A stretch of DNA of 64,000 nt from UBA3937 sp050951585. Lineage in GTDB: Bacteria > Bacillota > Peptococcia > DRI-13 > DTU073. Shown piece by piece: positions 17,469 through 26,586 of the stretch. Made by a program: the position numbers and the translations under genes. The stretch covers positions 310,001 to 374,000 of the forward strand of contig JBMNJI010000007.1 in NCBI GenBank assembly GCA_050951585.1, given 5' to 3'. The notes below the pieces were generated by a model. The model ran no database searches. It worked only from the letters and a program-made list of their open reading frames with translations, and was not told the origin of the DNA. Each line of letters begins with the position of its first letter. The first letter of the stretch is position 1.

Positions 17469-17639
17469 TCATTCTTTTTTTACAATTCCTCTTTGTAAAT
17501 ACTTAACTATATATTTATCAACTTTTTGACTTATTTTTATCAGTATTTCCCGATTCATATTCATATCTGCTGCATGATAAAGAATTTTTCTCCCTGCTTC
17601 AATCATTTCTTCATCAGACACAATCTCCTCTTTACCCAT
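17469..17639 (-). CDS. Spo0E-like aspartyl-phosphate phosphatase
   Basis: A 56-residue protein with the compact two-helix Spo0E pattern: a first helix EEMIEAGRKILYHAA, a turn MNMNREIL, and the signature ISQKVDKYIVKYL with the SQ-x2-D core. Family members dephosphorylate Spo0A-P and so delay sporulation. I chose the ATG at 17639, which has GGAG eight bases upstream; a longer frame from 17711 adds 24 unrelated residues. It is encoded opposite to and just after the LtaS-like gene. Confidence 0.82.
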   Translation of the reverse strand: MGKEEIVSDEEMIEAGRKILYHAADMNMNREILIKISQKVDKYIVKYLQRGIVKKE

Positions 17640-17788
17640 CTTATTCACTCCATTCTTTCTAAATAAATGCACTCCATACATTATCTTACATAATTTATGG
17701 GCTAATTGCAAACAATTTTTCTATGCTCTTTGCCAATTTAGCTTGACCCTGGAATCAGCTAAAGTAGGAGCATAGGGAGTGAATGATA

Positions 17789-18196
17789 ATGAGACAGGCA
17801 AATGAAGAAATAAATATGAAAAAAATAGGACAAAAATTACGTGAAGAGAGAGAACGGCTGAACCTTTCGCGCAGTGAGCTTTCGGAAATTGTCGGACTAT
17901 CGGACTACTATGTCGGACAGCTTGAACGCGGGGAACGGCAAATGAGCCTTCAGGTTCTCATTAAAATAGCGGCAAGTTTACACCTCTCCCTTGATTACCT
18001 CCTTTTTGATAAAAAAAATGATCATCCCACCTTCCCGTGCGAATCAACTGAAGCCTATCAAACGTCCCAGCATCAAACAATAAGCGAAATACACGACTTA
18101 TTAAAAAAATGCTCCGCTCAGGAATTAGCTTTAATACTAAAACTCCTGAAAACAGCTTTACCTTACCTGAACTCTCCGGAGAGGAAACGGCATTAA
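17789..18196 (+). CDS. XRE-family helix-turn-helix regulator
   Basis: A 135-residue protein with an N-terminal lambda-repressor-like domain (about residues 12-68: IGQKLREERERLNLSRSELSEIV, YYVGQLERGERQMSLQVLIKIAASLHLSLDYLL) and a C-terminal helical part that may dimerise. The ATG at 17789 is at nine bases from AGGGAG; an ATG at 17783 is too close to it. It has no membrane or ligand-binding domain. Its targets are unknown; the Spo0E-like gene is divergent from it, 150 bases away, and could share control. Confidence 0.87.
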   Translation: MRQANEEINMKKIGQKLREERERLNLSRSELSEIVGLSDYYVGQLERGERQMSLQVLIKIAASLHLSLDYLLFDKKNDHPTFPCESTEAYQTSQHQTISEIHDLLKKCSAQELALILKLLKTALPYLNSPERKRH

Positions 18197-18239
18197 AAAA
18201 GGATGCTGAGATATCCATTGATATCCCAACATCCTTTTT
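18195..18239. terminator. Bidirectional terminator
   Basis: Arms AAAAAAGGATG and CATCCTTTTT enclose an inner GATATC-containing stem. A- and T-runs on both sides let it serve the XRE gene on the plus strand and the unknown gene ending at 18253 on the minus strand. Confidence 0.88.
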
Positions 18240-18252
18240 AATTTTATATCTC

Positions 18253-19557
18253 TTAATAATTGTGAATGAGCCTTTCGTACCATGTGCCCACTGTAAAAGG
18301 ATCCAAGATCTTCTGCAGTTCTTCCGTATTTCTATTCCATTCCGACATGATAATTTGTTCATTTTCTTTGAGCGGGATACGTAAGATTTCATTCCAGGTT
18401 TGCTCATCGATGATTCTATAGAAAATAAGCTCCGTTTTTGTTTTCACAGCTATTACCTTATTATCAGGGGAAGATACCGCATCTTCAGCCCCGCTCACCT
18501 TTTGCAGAATCACTTCCCACGAGGGATATGCTGTATAATTGGACACAGCCGCGGGATCCAGCGGGATAATATAATCTTCAAAATAGCCTTTGCCCACCTC
18601 GGCATTATAATCTAATCTCCCGACTAAGTATAATCGGCCAAAAGCATGCAACATCCCCCAATTGGCTTCATCCGAATACTGTAAGAGCCGATCACTGTTT
18701 TTACTGCGTGCATAAGCTTTATTACTTTCCTCCAGCATCACCTTTTTCCCACTGTCGCCAAACACCTCTGAGAACAAGAGATTATACTCGTACAAATTAC
18801 TCATATTAGCAACAGGTAAAACGGCCAATTTGCTATAAGACCAGCTCTTATTTATCCCCGGGTCTGTTCCGTCAGTTGCAAAGGAAAGCGATATTAAATC
18901 TTTTGTCACGTAATTAATAATCGTGGTGTCAGTCCCACCGGAAATACGTAAACGGTTATAATCAGCCTTCTGCAAATAGGGCTCTTCATTCATGGGTGCA
19001 GCAAAAAGTAAGTCCTCCATCCACTGCTTGTCAAACACAGTTCTAACCACCCCAACATTCCACAATTGGCCGTTTTTAAAGAAATATAAATCCTGTGTTT
19101 CAAAAATAGGTTTTTCAGCATTTTTAAAGTCAACAATTAAAGTACGATAAGAAGGCCCCGGGTATTGGGCGACGATGTTTGACGGTATAACCTTCACCGC
19201 CGGATCATGTGGCGGCTCCGTATAACTTCTTAAGCCGATAAAAAGTTTATATTCGGTCTCGACTGTCTCTCTGAGCTGTTCATTATTCTGTTGTTGCTGG
19301 TTTTGTTGTTCCGGAAGTAATGTGCCCCCTGTGCCGGGCAGTTGGTTATTACTTTTGTTATTGTTGTTATTACTTGCATTGTTGTTATTTTGTGAAGTCT
19401 GCTGGTTTTGCTGTCCCGACGGCGTTTGGGCATCTTTCGTCCGAAGAAACTTCAGAACTGCGCCCGTCCCGACCGCTAATAATGCTACAATAACTAAAAT
19501 AATTGATAAGATTTTGATTTTACCGTTCACTTTAAACCCTCCCATCTTTTTTCCCAA
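18253..19557 (-). CDS. Membrane-anchored extracellular protein of unknown function
   Basis: A 434-residue protein. One hydrophobic helix at residues 14-38 anchors it without a clear cleavage site or lipobox. A low-complexity linker follows (about 43-95), dominated by Asn and Gln with Ser/Thr. The rest is a soluble domain of about 335 residues with many Tyr/Trp and no motif I can assign. A beta-rich sensor or binding domain is plausible, but this is inference. Its stop lies 13 bases beyond the bidirectional terminator. It ends 13 bases upstream of the YhaN-like stop region on the same strand, so it may be the last gene of the HEPN-YhaO-YhaN operon. Confidence 0.75.
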   Translation of the reverse strand: MGKKMGGFKVNGKIKILSIILVIVALLAVGTGAVLKFLRTKDAQTPSGQQNQQTSQNNNNASNNNNNKSNNQLPGTGGTLLPEQQNQQQQNNEQLRETVETEYKLFIGLRSYTEPPHDPAVKVIPSNIVAQYPGPSYRTLIVDFKNAEKPIFETQDLYFFKNGQLWNVGVVRTVFDKQWMEDLLFAAPMNEEPYLQKADYNRLRISGGTDTTIINYVTKDLISLSFATDGTDPGINKSWSYSKLAVLPVANMSNLYEYNLLFSEVFGDSGKKVMLEESNKAYARSKNSDRLLQYSDEANWGMLHAFGRLYLVGRLDYNAEVGKGYFEDYIIPLDPAAVSNYTAYPSWEVILQKVSGAEDAVSSPDNKVIAVKTKTELIFYRIIDEQTWNEILRIPLKENEQIIMSEWNRNTEELQKILDPFTVGTWYERLIHNY

Positions 19558-19570
19558 AAGTACTTAAATC

Positions 19571-22357
19571 TTAAAGCGTAAAATAATTAACACTCTTCCC
19601 CCTCAGAAATCCCATTTCCCGATTATGACAAGTAAATAAGAGAACCTGATGCTGTTCGGCATAATCTAAGAGAAAATCCAGTGTTGAAGCCAACCGCTTG
19701 TCATCATATTGAATAAAAGCATCATCCAGGAAGAGAGGAAGCTTCTGGTCCTGGTTGTAAGCCAGCTCAATAATACCCAGCCGTAAAGCAAAATAAACCT
19801 GATCCAATGTTCCGTTACTGAAATACTGCAAATCCCTGATCGCATCATGATGATCCTTCACGCTGATTAGATAGCTCTCGGCTACTTTTACTTCCTGGTA
19901 TTGACTGGCGGTAATACCTTGCATGATTTGCCCGACTTTATTGTTTAGAACAGGGCCAAAGGTGTTCTGCAACTCCTGAAAAGAATCCTGAAACATTTCC
20001 TTAGTAAAATCCAGTACCTCAATCGTTTCTTCATATTTTTTAATTTGCCGGCCGATATCGGCTAATTCCTCTTCGATCCGCGCCAGTTCACGGGCGTCCT
20101 GCATCCGGTTATTGATCGCCGCATTTAATGCGGTGATCTTTTTTTCTATATTCAATCTTGCTTCGCTAAATTCCTTTATTTTCTCTTCCAGACTTTCCTC
20201 CAAAAGGGCTACCTTCTCCTGGTTATCAGTCATCGGATCAAACCCATTTAACGTCATTTCCGCGATGATATTCTTGTCGATGGAGTCGGCTAAGGTTCCT
20301 AAATTTCTCCCCGCTAAGTGTTTTTCGAAGTTAATGGTTTCCGCCTCAAGCCGGACCGCTAAATTACTTTTTTGTCCCAAGGCCATCTTATACTCTTGTA
20401 ATAAAGCCTCAATTCGGGCAATATCTCCGCTTTCCACTTGCGTGTAACCCAATAGCGTTGCTAACCCTTTCCCCACTTCTCCCCTGCTAGCGCTCAGCTT
20501 AGCTAATCTCTGCTCAATATCCACAATCTCACGCTTAATGTTTTCCCTCTTGCTTGTCCTTTCCCGAAATGCCGTTAATCTCTCCTGAAATTCGTGCAAC
20601 GAACCGCAACCCGTCGTATTTAATAACGTACTAATAAACTCCCGGCTCTCCTCTAACTGTTCACGCACTTCCGCTTCATTTTCCAAAGATAAGTACCCTT
20701 CCCGATCGGCAATAATCGCTTTTAATACACCTATCTCCCCATTAAGCGATTCAAAAGTCCTTCTTTTCTCTAGAAAGCTCTCATTATCCGTAGCCCCAAA
20801 GCGTTGATAAAACTCGCGTAATTCAGCCAGTAAAGCCTCATAATCCTCCAGTACACCGGTATTCGCGGCAAGTTGGGAATCAAGTTCCGCTAAAGTCGCC
20901 TTATTCTTCTTTCTTAGCAGATAGGCAGGCATCCCTGTGCCCACTCCAAATAACGCTATAAAATAACACAAAGGATGAACAAAAAGCCCCAACAAGATGC
21001 CGGCAAGTGTCAGTATTGTACCGGAAATCAGCCCGTTTCTGGCCTTACTAACCTTGTCTGTTATGAAGTCGCGCCTTAAGGCATCTATTTGTTGGTCATG
21101 TTTAACCTTCTCTTCTAGTTCTCTCAGCACCTTCTCTTGATTGGTCCTTTGTTTTTCCTCTTCAGCCGAGAGTTGATAAAAGTTGACCAGCAAACCTAAG
21201 GCCGCGTTTTTCTCATCCAGGGTCCGTTGAAAACCCTCTATTTCCTGATGATACTTGGTAATACGTTCAAGGGCTTCCGTGCTCCTTTTTCCTTTCTGCT
21301 CTTGTAACACCAACTGCGTCTCGATATCTTCCGGCAAACCAAGAAAGCCTTGATAGGCACCCAAACCTGCTTCTGTTTCCGCTAACTGTGCTGTTTTCCC
21401 TCTGAGTTCTTCCTCCTGTTCGCCCATCAACTGCGTTTTCTGATGCCAGTTGGCTAGTCTAACCTCGCAATCCGCGATAAATGCTGCATCCACTGAGCTA
21501 GAACCACAGACCAGGGACTGTTCAATAGCCGCCAGTTCGTCCCGCGAGTGCTGCAAGGCATCCGCCTCTTTTTGCAGCTCCAGATACTCTAAATACTGCT
21601 TATATTCCTTGAAGCTCAACTTTTGCTTTTCCAGATCGCCAAAAGCTTCTTCCAAGCGAACCTTTTCCTCCAGCAAACCGTTTAATTCAGCCTGTTCCCG
21701 CATGTTTTGCTCATGCAGTAATTCTACAGCCTGCTTTTCCTGCAATAAATCCGTTTGCTTGTTGCGCAAGCCGTCCAGCTTTCCATTGCCGGAACGTAAG
21801 GTAAGCGTTTTTCGTTCCTTTTCGATATCATTGAGGGCCTTCTGCAAAGAAACTTGTTCCTCCCCGGTCTGCTGCAGATTCATCAACCGGGCCATAATCT
21901 CATCCTCTTTATCGGGCGTAACAGCACACCCCAGTTGGGGAACAAAGATTGTCCGCGTATAAGCTGCTTCTCCTAAGCCCAAAATTACTTCACCGGGATT
22001 GGTAGCGGCGTTATACTTGTCCGCCGGCTGACCGGTTACCGCATCAAGCACCGTCCAGTCATCCCTCCGTCTGCTGCCCAGTTTGCGCCGCAGAATATAT
22101 TCCCTTCCTCCCTCTTCACGGAAAAACAGTTCCCCTTCCCCGAAATCACCATTCCACGGCTTATATCTCAGCCGATCATTCTCCCGCAAGGCTTTCCTCT
22201 GAGAATTCATCCCATACAGCATCGCCTTTAAAAAGGCCAGAATCGTCGTTTTTCCGGCCTCATTACTACCGAAGATAATATTTAATTTTTCGCCAAGATT
22301 TATTTCCAGCTCCTGCAACTTGCCAAAATTTCTAACCCTTAGCTTAGTGAAAATCAT
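19571..22357 (-). CDS. YhaN-like SMC/Rad50-type ATPase
   Basis: A 928-residue ATPase. Walker A is FGSNEAGKTTILAFLKAM at about 30-46 and Walker B is LPLFLDDAFIQYDD near 875. Between them are two long coiled coils. A hydrophobic hairpin near 435-475 replaces the zinc hook of Rad50 and is the hallmark of YhaN. The C-terminal signature region FSNGTLDQVYFALRLG matches the ABC signature of the Rad50/RecF class. It overlaps the upstream nuclease gene by four bases (ATGA), so the two are translationally coupled, like SbcC/SbcD. A role in DNA-end processing at the membrane is inferred from the family. Confidence 0.92.
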   Translation of the reverse strand: MIFTKLRVRNFGKLQELEINLGEKLNIIFGSNEAGKTTILAFLKAMLYGMNSQRKALRENDRLRYKPWNGDFGEGELFFREEGGREYILRRKLGSRRRDDWTVLDAVTGQPADKYNAATNPGEVILGLGEAAYTRTIFVPQLGCAVTPDKEDEIMARLMNLQQTGEEQVSLQKALNDIEKERKTLTLRSGNGKLDGLRNKQTDLLQEKQAVELLHEQNMREQAELNGLLEEKVRLEEAFGDLEKQKLSFKEYKQYLEYLELQKEADALQHSRDELAAIEQSLVCGSSSVDAAFIADCEVRLANWHQKTQLMGEQEEELRGKTAQLAETEAGLGAYQGFLGLPEDIETQLVLQEQKGKRSTEALERITKYHQEIEGFQRTLDEKNAALGLLVNFYQLSAEEEKQRTNQEKVLRELEEKVKHDQQIDALRRDFITDKVSKARNGLISGTILTLAGILLGLFVHPLCYFIALFGVGTGMPAYLLRKKNKATLAELDSQLAANTGVLEDYEALLAELREFYQRFGATDNESFLEKRRTFESLNGEIGVLKAIIADREGYLSLENEAEVREQLEESREFISTLLNTTGCGSLHEFQERLTAFRERTSKRENIKREIVDIEQRLAKLSASRGEVGKGLATLLGYTQVESGDIARIEALLQEYKMALGQKSNLAVRLEAETINFEKHLAGRNLGTLADSIDKNIIAEMTLNGFDPMTDNQEKVALLEESLEEKIKEFSEARLNIEKKITALNAAINNRMQDARELARIEEELADIGRQIKKYEETIEVLDFTKEMFQDSFQELQNTFGPVLNNKVGQIMQGITASQYQEVKVAESYLISVKDHHDAIRDLQYFSNGTLDQVYFALRLGIIELAYNQDQKLPLFLDDAFIQYDDKRLASTLDFLLDYAEQHQVLLFTCHNREMGFLRGKSVNYFTL

Positions 22358-23484
22358 TCAATCCCCGCCTCCCCCTGTTCAAGAATGCGAAGACCATATT
22401 TCAACGTCTGCTCTGCCTTCCGCCGTTCCGACTCATCGGCGGCCTTTTCTTTATACTCGAGAACTCTTTTGACAAACAGACCTCTCAGGGTAAAATCATG
22501 CACTAGTAGTTGCGGATCAACCGCAGTTGTTGTCTCATCCTTGATTTGCAAATAATAAAACTGTTCCGCCAGCTTTTCCTGAAGCACAGATGGGTAAAAC
22601 AGAAAATCCTCAGATAGTGCTCCCTGCAAGACCAGCTTAAAAAGATTCTTCCCCGGCTCCAGCTCCTGCACCGTCTCCAAAATTTTAGCGGCAATCTGCT
22701 CATAGGTCAGGTAGTTGCTAATATCAATCTTTTCGACAAGGTATTTTCGTTTCGCGATAGCCCAAAAATCCAACCGGCATCCTTCCTTCCCGACCTCGCC
22801 CACAATTATGCCCTTTTCACCTGTTTCATCAAAGGCCCGTCCCTCCGGACAGCCGGGATATGCCCAGGTAGTATTACCGGCTTTACATAAACCCGTATAG
22901 GAATGACAATGCCCCAACGCAAGATAATCAAGTCCACTGGCCGCAATTTCCTCAACCGTCAGTGGATTATAATCACTATCTTGCCCCGGAGCAACAACAT
23001 CGCCATGTAACGCCATCATATTTATCTTTTGGGGGTCATCTACAGTAAAGCCCTGCAGAAGAGACTCCTGTACATGGGCGCGGGTAAAACCGCGACCATA
23101 CACACAAGCATTTAACTCAGGCAACTCAACCTTTGTAAGCTCGCCTTGAAAAATATGGACATTTTGTGGCCACTCCAACAACTGATAATATGATTCTTGA
23201 TGATACGGATCATGATTACCTGGCGAAATAAAGACCTGTATCTGCGGTATCTCCCGCAAACAGGCAATTAAATATTCAATCGTCGTCCGACTGACTCTGC
23301 GGTTATCAAAAAGATCGCCACACAAAAACAAGAGGTGAACATTTTCCTGGCGGGCAATCCCCACCATCTTGCCAAATGTTTCTCGCAGATCTTCTTTTCT
23401 TTTTTCCCCCAGACTATTGGTCAATTCGCTGAAAGGACTGTCAAAATGAAAATCAGCACAGTGCAGTATCTTAATTGATTCCAA
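22354..23484 (-). CDS. YhaO/SbcD-like metallophosphoesterase nuclease
   Basis: A 376-residue calcineurin-type phosphoesterase. Metal-binding motifs are ILHCADFHFDSPF (D-x-H), LFLCGDLFDN (GDxxD), FISPGNHDPYH (GNHD), MALHGDVV and LALGHCHSY (GHxH), all in the SbcD/Mre11 order. The C-terminal half would contact the ATPase. Start ATG at 23484 lies inside the end of the HEPN gene, with a 14-base overlap; its stop overlaps the YhaN-like start. With that ATPase it likely forms a Mre11-Rad50-type complex. Confidence 0.93.
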   Translation of the reverse strand: MESIKILHCADFHFDSPFSELTNSLGEKRKEDLRETFGKMVGIARQENVHLLFLCGDLFDNRRVSRTTIEYLIACLREIPQIQVFISPGNHDPYHQESYYQLLEWPQNVHIFQGELTKVELPELNACVYGRGFTRAHVQESLLQGFTVDDPQKINMMALHGDVVAPGQDSDYNPLTVEEIAASGLDYLALGHCHSYTGLCKAGNTTWAYPGCPEGRAFDETGEKGIIVGEVGKEGCRLDFWAIAKRKYLVEKIDISNYLTYEQIAAKILETVQELEPGKNLFKLVLQGALSEDFLFYPSVLQEKLAEQFYYLQIKDETTTAVDPQLLVHDFTLRGLFVKRVLEYKEKAADESERRKAEQTLKYGLRILEQGEAGIE

Positions 23485-23920
23485 CTACAGGTTCCTCCTG
23501 TTTTTCATTATTTATTAATAATAATTGGACTTTTGCAACAACTTCTTTCATTGCCTTGAAGCAACGTTCTGTATCTTCGGAAGTAAGAACGCGCGGTTCA
23601 TAACCGGGTGCGGATTCTTTTTCTTCGGAATAATAGCTGTTGATCACTGCAACATCGTCAACAACATCAATAAAGGACTTATCATATTGCATCGCAAGTC
23701 TACATAAATGAATTAGATTACGTCTTTCAGGCAACTCCCCGGTGACATAAACCAAATACCCAATTAAACATTTTTCGACCGCCTCATGATAATGAGTACA
23801 GATGACCCTTGCTTCGGCATCGTATTTCGAGAGAATTAGGGCATTCCTAATTTCGTTCCGAGCCAAAGCGAACCATTGGTTATGCCTTCCTGTCTCTTCC
23901 AACAGACTCACCCCATTCAT
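23471..23920 (-). CDS. HEPN-domain protein overlapping the YhaO-like gene
   Basis: A 149-residue helical protein of the HEPN type. The recognisable core is YHEAVEKCLIGYLVYVTG near residue 43-60, then ERRNLIHLCRLA, which holds an R-x4-H arrangement used by HEPN ribonucleases, although the spacing of the polar residue is not canonical. HEPN proteins often bind nucleotides or act as RNases in toxin or defence systems. The 14-base overlap with the SbcD-like gene shows they are co-translated. No nucleotidyltransferase partner is adjacent. A regulatory or defence link to the nuclease operon is inference. Confidence 0.8.
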   Translation of the reverse strand: MNGVSLLEETGRHNQWFALARNEIRNALILSKYDAEARVICTHYHEAVEKCLIGYLVYVTGELPERRNLIHLCRLAMQYDKSFIDVVDDVAVINSYYSEEKESAPGYEPRVLTSEDTERCFKAMKEVVAKVQLLLINNEKQEEPVVGIN

Positions 23921-24032
23921 TTATGTTTTAAATGGAAATGGTGACCGGTCTTACCTATATTTTACCGTTTCTCGTCAAAAAAAACAATGTTCTTCGTTAT
24001 TAAAGTTTTTATAGGATTTTTATTTTTATATT

Positions 24033-24275
24033 TTAATTAAATAATTCTGCCACCCAGGCGCAAACACCGCGTATCGCCGATCCGATACTGGCTAAGGCCG
24101 CATTGATGCTATCCATGATTGTGATATCTGTGCCAAACTGGTTATTCACTAAGGTAATCCCCAGTGAAATTAGTATTATCCCCAGGGCCGCGCCTAAAAA
24201 AATCTTCACCGACTTTACTACCAGTTTTATAATAAACAAAATAATCAACAACCCAAACAGCACCGCAAGGTTCAT
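24033..24275 (-). CDS. Small membrane protein, unknown
   Basis: An 80-residue protein. Two hydrophobic segments (about 2-18 and 25-44) are followed by a short amphipathic C-terminus. It has no recognised family motif. The start has a good AAAGGAG seven bases upstream of ATG. It sits alone between the HEPN operon and glmS on the same strand. No function can be assigned. Confidence 0.65.
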   Translation of the reverse strand: MNLAVLFGLLIILFIIKLVVKSVKIFLGAALGIILISLGITLVNNQFGTDITIMDSINAALASIGSAIRGVCAWVAELFN

Positions 24276-24374
24276 AGACTTACTCCTTTCTCCTCTTTCT
24301 CCTCATCCCTTATTACCATTTATATTATACCATTCATTAGCCTTATTAAGGAATTGAATAATGAAAACAAAAAC

Positions 24375-24414
24375 CCCGCAGCAAATAAAGATTGCTCTTC
24401 GCATCTGCTACGGG
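24375..24414 (-). terminator. Rho-independent terminator of glmS
   Basis: On the minus strand CCCGTAGCA and TGCTGCGGG form the stem, with one G-U pair, followed by GTTTTTG. It lies just after the glmS stop codon. Confidence 0.85.
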
Positions 24415-24421
24415 ATTAGGA

Positions 24422-26254
24422 TCACTCAACGGTTACCGACTTGGCAAGATTTCGCGGCTGGTCCACGTTACAGCCTCTTTCTACCGCGGTATAATAAGCG
24501 AGTAATTGCAGAGGAATTACGGCCAACACCGGGCTCACCGTATTTTCAATCTTAGGTATATAGATAGCCTGGCTGACCCATTTGGCAATTTCGGTATCTC
24601 CCTCTTCCGCTACTCCAATAACCATGGCATCCCGTGCGGTAACCTCCATAATGTTACTTAATGTTTTTTCATAAGTATGCTTCTGCAGCGCAAGGGCAAT
24701 CACCGGAGTCTCCTTGGTAATCAAGGCCAATGTCCCGTGCTTTAGTTCACCGGCAGCATAGGCTTCCGCGTGAATATAAGAAATTTCTTTCAACTTCAAC
24801 GCGCCTTCCATGGCCAGGTTATAATCATACCCACGACCGATAAAGAAAATACTTTGCGCCCCTTGGATCTTTTGGGCAAGCTCACGATAAATCTCTTTCT
24901 GCTTAATGATTTCCTCCGCCTTGGCCGGAAGCTGTTGTAAAGCCTCGAGAATCACAGCTGCCTTTTCCGCGGGGATTGTCCCCTTCACCTGCCCGAGATA
25001 CACGCTGAGTAAATATTGGGCGATGAGCATCGCCGTATACGCCTTGGTGGAAGCCACGGCAATCTCCGGCCCTGCCCACAGGAAGATTGTATAATCCGCT
25101 TCCCGCGAGACACTGCTCCCCACAACATTCGTAATGGCAATTGTCGTCGCGCCTTTAGCCTTCGCATCCCTCATCGCCGCTAAAGTATCCGCAGTTTCTC
25201 CTGATTGACTAATAAAAATCGCCAGCGTCCGCTCATTGACCAAAGGATTCCGGTAACGAAACTCCGAAGCAATATCTACTTCAACCGGAATGCGTAAAAA
25301 TTCCTCAATTAACGGTTTCCCGACTAAGCCGGAATGATACGCCGTGCCGCAAGCCACAATGAATACTTTTTCCCATCGTGCCACATCTTCTTTCGTAAAC
25401 CTTAACTCGTCCAGTTTCACTTTGCCTTGTTGAATGCGTCCGCTTAAGGTCTTTTGAAAGGTATGGGGCTGTTCACAGATCTCCTTCAGCATAAAATGGT
25501 CATAACCGGCCTTTTCCGCCGCTTCCGCATCCCAATCCACATGGTAGGTATTACGGTATACCTCATGATTCTCTTCATCAAAAATAACGGCATTATCTTT
25601 TGTTAGTAACACCACTTCACCATCTTCAATGAAGTAAACATCACGGGTATGGTTCAATACTGCCGGAATGTCTGAAGCAATAAAATTCTCACCCTTACCC
25701 AGCCCGACAATTAAAGGGCTGTCCTTACGGGCAGCGACCAGTTTATCCGGCTCCTGCACCGCTACGACGCCCACCGCATAAGAGCCGTGAACCTTTTGCA
25801 AGGTTTTGCGCAACGCTTCAACCAAATTACCGTCATAATATTCTTCCAATAAATGCGCAAAAACTTCCGTATCTGTTTCCGAAGCAAAATGATGTCCCTT
25901 CTCATTAACAAGCCACTCTTTTAATTCCAGATAGTTTTCAATTATTCCGTTATGAACCACGGCGAACTGATCGGAACAACCCTGATGAGGATGAGAGTTC
26001 ACATCACTGGGACGGCCGTGAGTTGCCCACCGTGTATGTCCGATCCCGATACAGCCCGCTGGCTGACAATGAGCAAGCTTATTCTCCAGATTCGAGATTT
26101 TCCCCACCGTCTTCACCACACTGAGCCGCTGATGCATTTGTTCAATTACGGCGACCCCTGCCGAATCATAACCTCTATATTCCAATTTTTTTAAACCGTC
26201 AATTAAAAGAGGGGTTGCCTCTTGCATCCCTATGTAGCCAACAATTCCACACAT
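24422..26254 (-). CDS. glmS: GlmS, glutamine-fructose-6-phosphate aminotransferase
   Basis: A 610-residue enzyme that makes glucosamine-6-phosphate, the first step to UDP-GlcNAc for cell wall. The N-terminal glutaminase has the nucleophile Cys2 in MCGIVGYIG and GIGHTRWATHG. Two SIS sugar domains follow (IFISQSGETADT and GRGYDYNLAMEGALKLKE). The C-terminus NLAKSVTVE is the conserved active-site tail. Length is normal. Expression should be controlled by the glmS ribozyme in the leader. Confidence 0.98.
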   Translation of the reverse strand: MCGIVGYIGMQEATPLLIDGLKKLEYRGYDSAGVAVIEQMHQRLSVVKTVGKISNLENKLAHCQPAGCIGIGHTRWATHGRPSDVNSHPHQGCSDQFAVVHNGIIENYLELKEWLVNEKGHHFASETDTEVFAHLLEEYYDGNLVEALRKTLQKVHGSYAVGVVAVQEPDKLVAARKDSPLIVGLGKGENFIASDIPAVLNHTRDVYFIEDGEVVLLTKDNAVIFDEENHEVYRNTYHVDWDAEAAEKAGYDHFMLKEICEQPHTFQKTLSGRIQQGKVKLDELRFTKEDVARWEKVFIVACGTAYHSGLVGKPLIEEFLRIPVEVDIASEFRYRNPLVNERTLAIFISQSGETADTLAAMRDAKAKGATTIAITNVVGSSVSREADYTIFLWAGPEIAVASTKAYTAMLIAQYLLSVYLGQVKGTIPAEKAAVILEALQQLPAKAEEIIKQKEIYRELAQKIQGAQSIFFIGRGYDYNLAMEGALKLKEISYIHAEAYAAGELKHGTLALITKETPVIALALQKHTYEKTLSNIMEVTARDAMVIGVAEEGDTEIAKWVSQAIYIPKIENTVSPVLAVIPLQLLAYYTAVERGCNVDQPRNLAKSVTVE

Positions 26255-26304
26255 AATAAAATAGACCTCCCTTTAAGCAGGTAATTAACAACATGTTTTG
26301 TGCC

Positions 26305-26445
26305 TGATACCCTTTGTTCCCGGAATTACTTCCGGGTTTTTGATATCTTTTACGGTGGCACAACACCGGAGGGCACCCGCCGATCTTCGATAAACCCTCT
26401 CCTCGTCAACCGTGCACACACGTCCCGGCACGGTTCAGGCGCTTA
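26305..26445 (-). ncRNA. glmS self-cleaving ribozyme/riboswitch
   Basis: In the glmS leader, the minus strand holds the conserved elements in order: AGCGCC at the cleavage site (between bases 26443 and 26442), GTTGACGAGG, GGTTTATCGAA, TCGGCGGGTGCC, and a P4 arm GATATC with CCCGGAA/TTCCGGG hairpin closing on GGGTATC. These match the Firmicute ribozyme activated by glucosamine-6-phosphate, which cleaves its own mRNA and lowers glmS expression. The order, spacing and position before glmS make the call firm. Confidence 0.93.
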
Positions 26446-26487
26446 TTATTCGCTTGTTTCGCTTTTTTGCTTTTCTACTTTTCCCCC

Positions 26488-26538
26488 TCACCTCCCCATC
26501 ATCATCTCATCTGCCATTATTGCATCCAAGCCTCTCAT
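26488..26538 (-). CDS. Possible 16-codon leader peptide upstream of the ribozyme
   Basis: An ATG at 26538 with GGAGG five bases upstream opens a frame of 16 codons (MRGLDAIMADEMMMGR) ending at TGA. It lies in the part of the transcript that the ribozyme releases on cleavage. Five Met residues, three of them in a row, are unusual. The RBS is better than that of most genes here. Translation is not proved; a chance ORF in a purine-rich leader is possible. Confidence 0.4.
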   Translation of the reverse strand: MRGLDAIMADEMMMGR

Positions 26539-26557
26539 TATGGCCTCCAACATTATT

Positions 26558-26586
26558 ATTGTACACTAGCAAACTAACTCCGGCAA
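26558..26586 (-). promoter_or_regulatory. Sigma-A promoter of glmS
   Basis: A -35 TTGCCG (26581-26586) and -10 TACAAT (26558-26563) with a 17-base spacer on the minus strand. It would start the ribozyme leader. The -35 overlaps one arm of the inverted repeat at 26571-26605. Confidence 0.65.
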
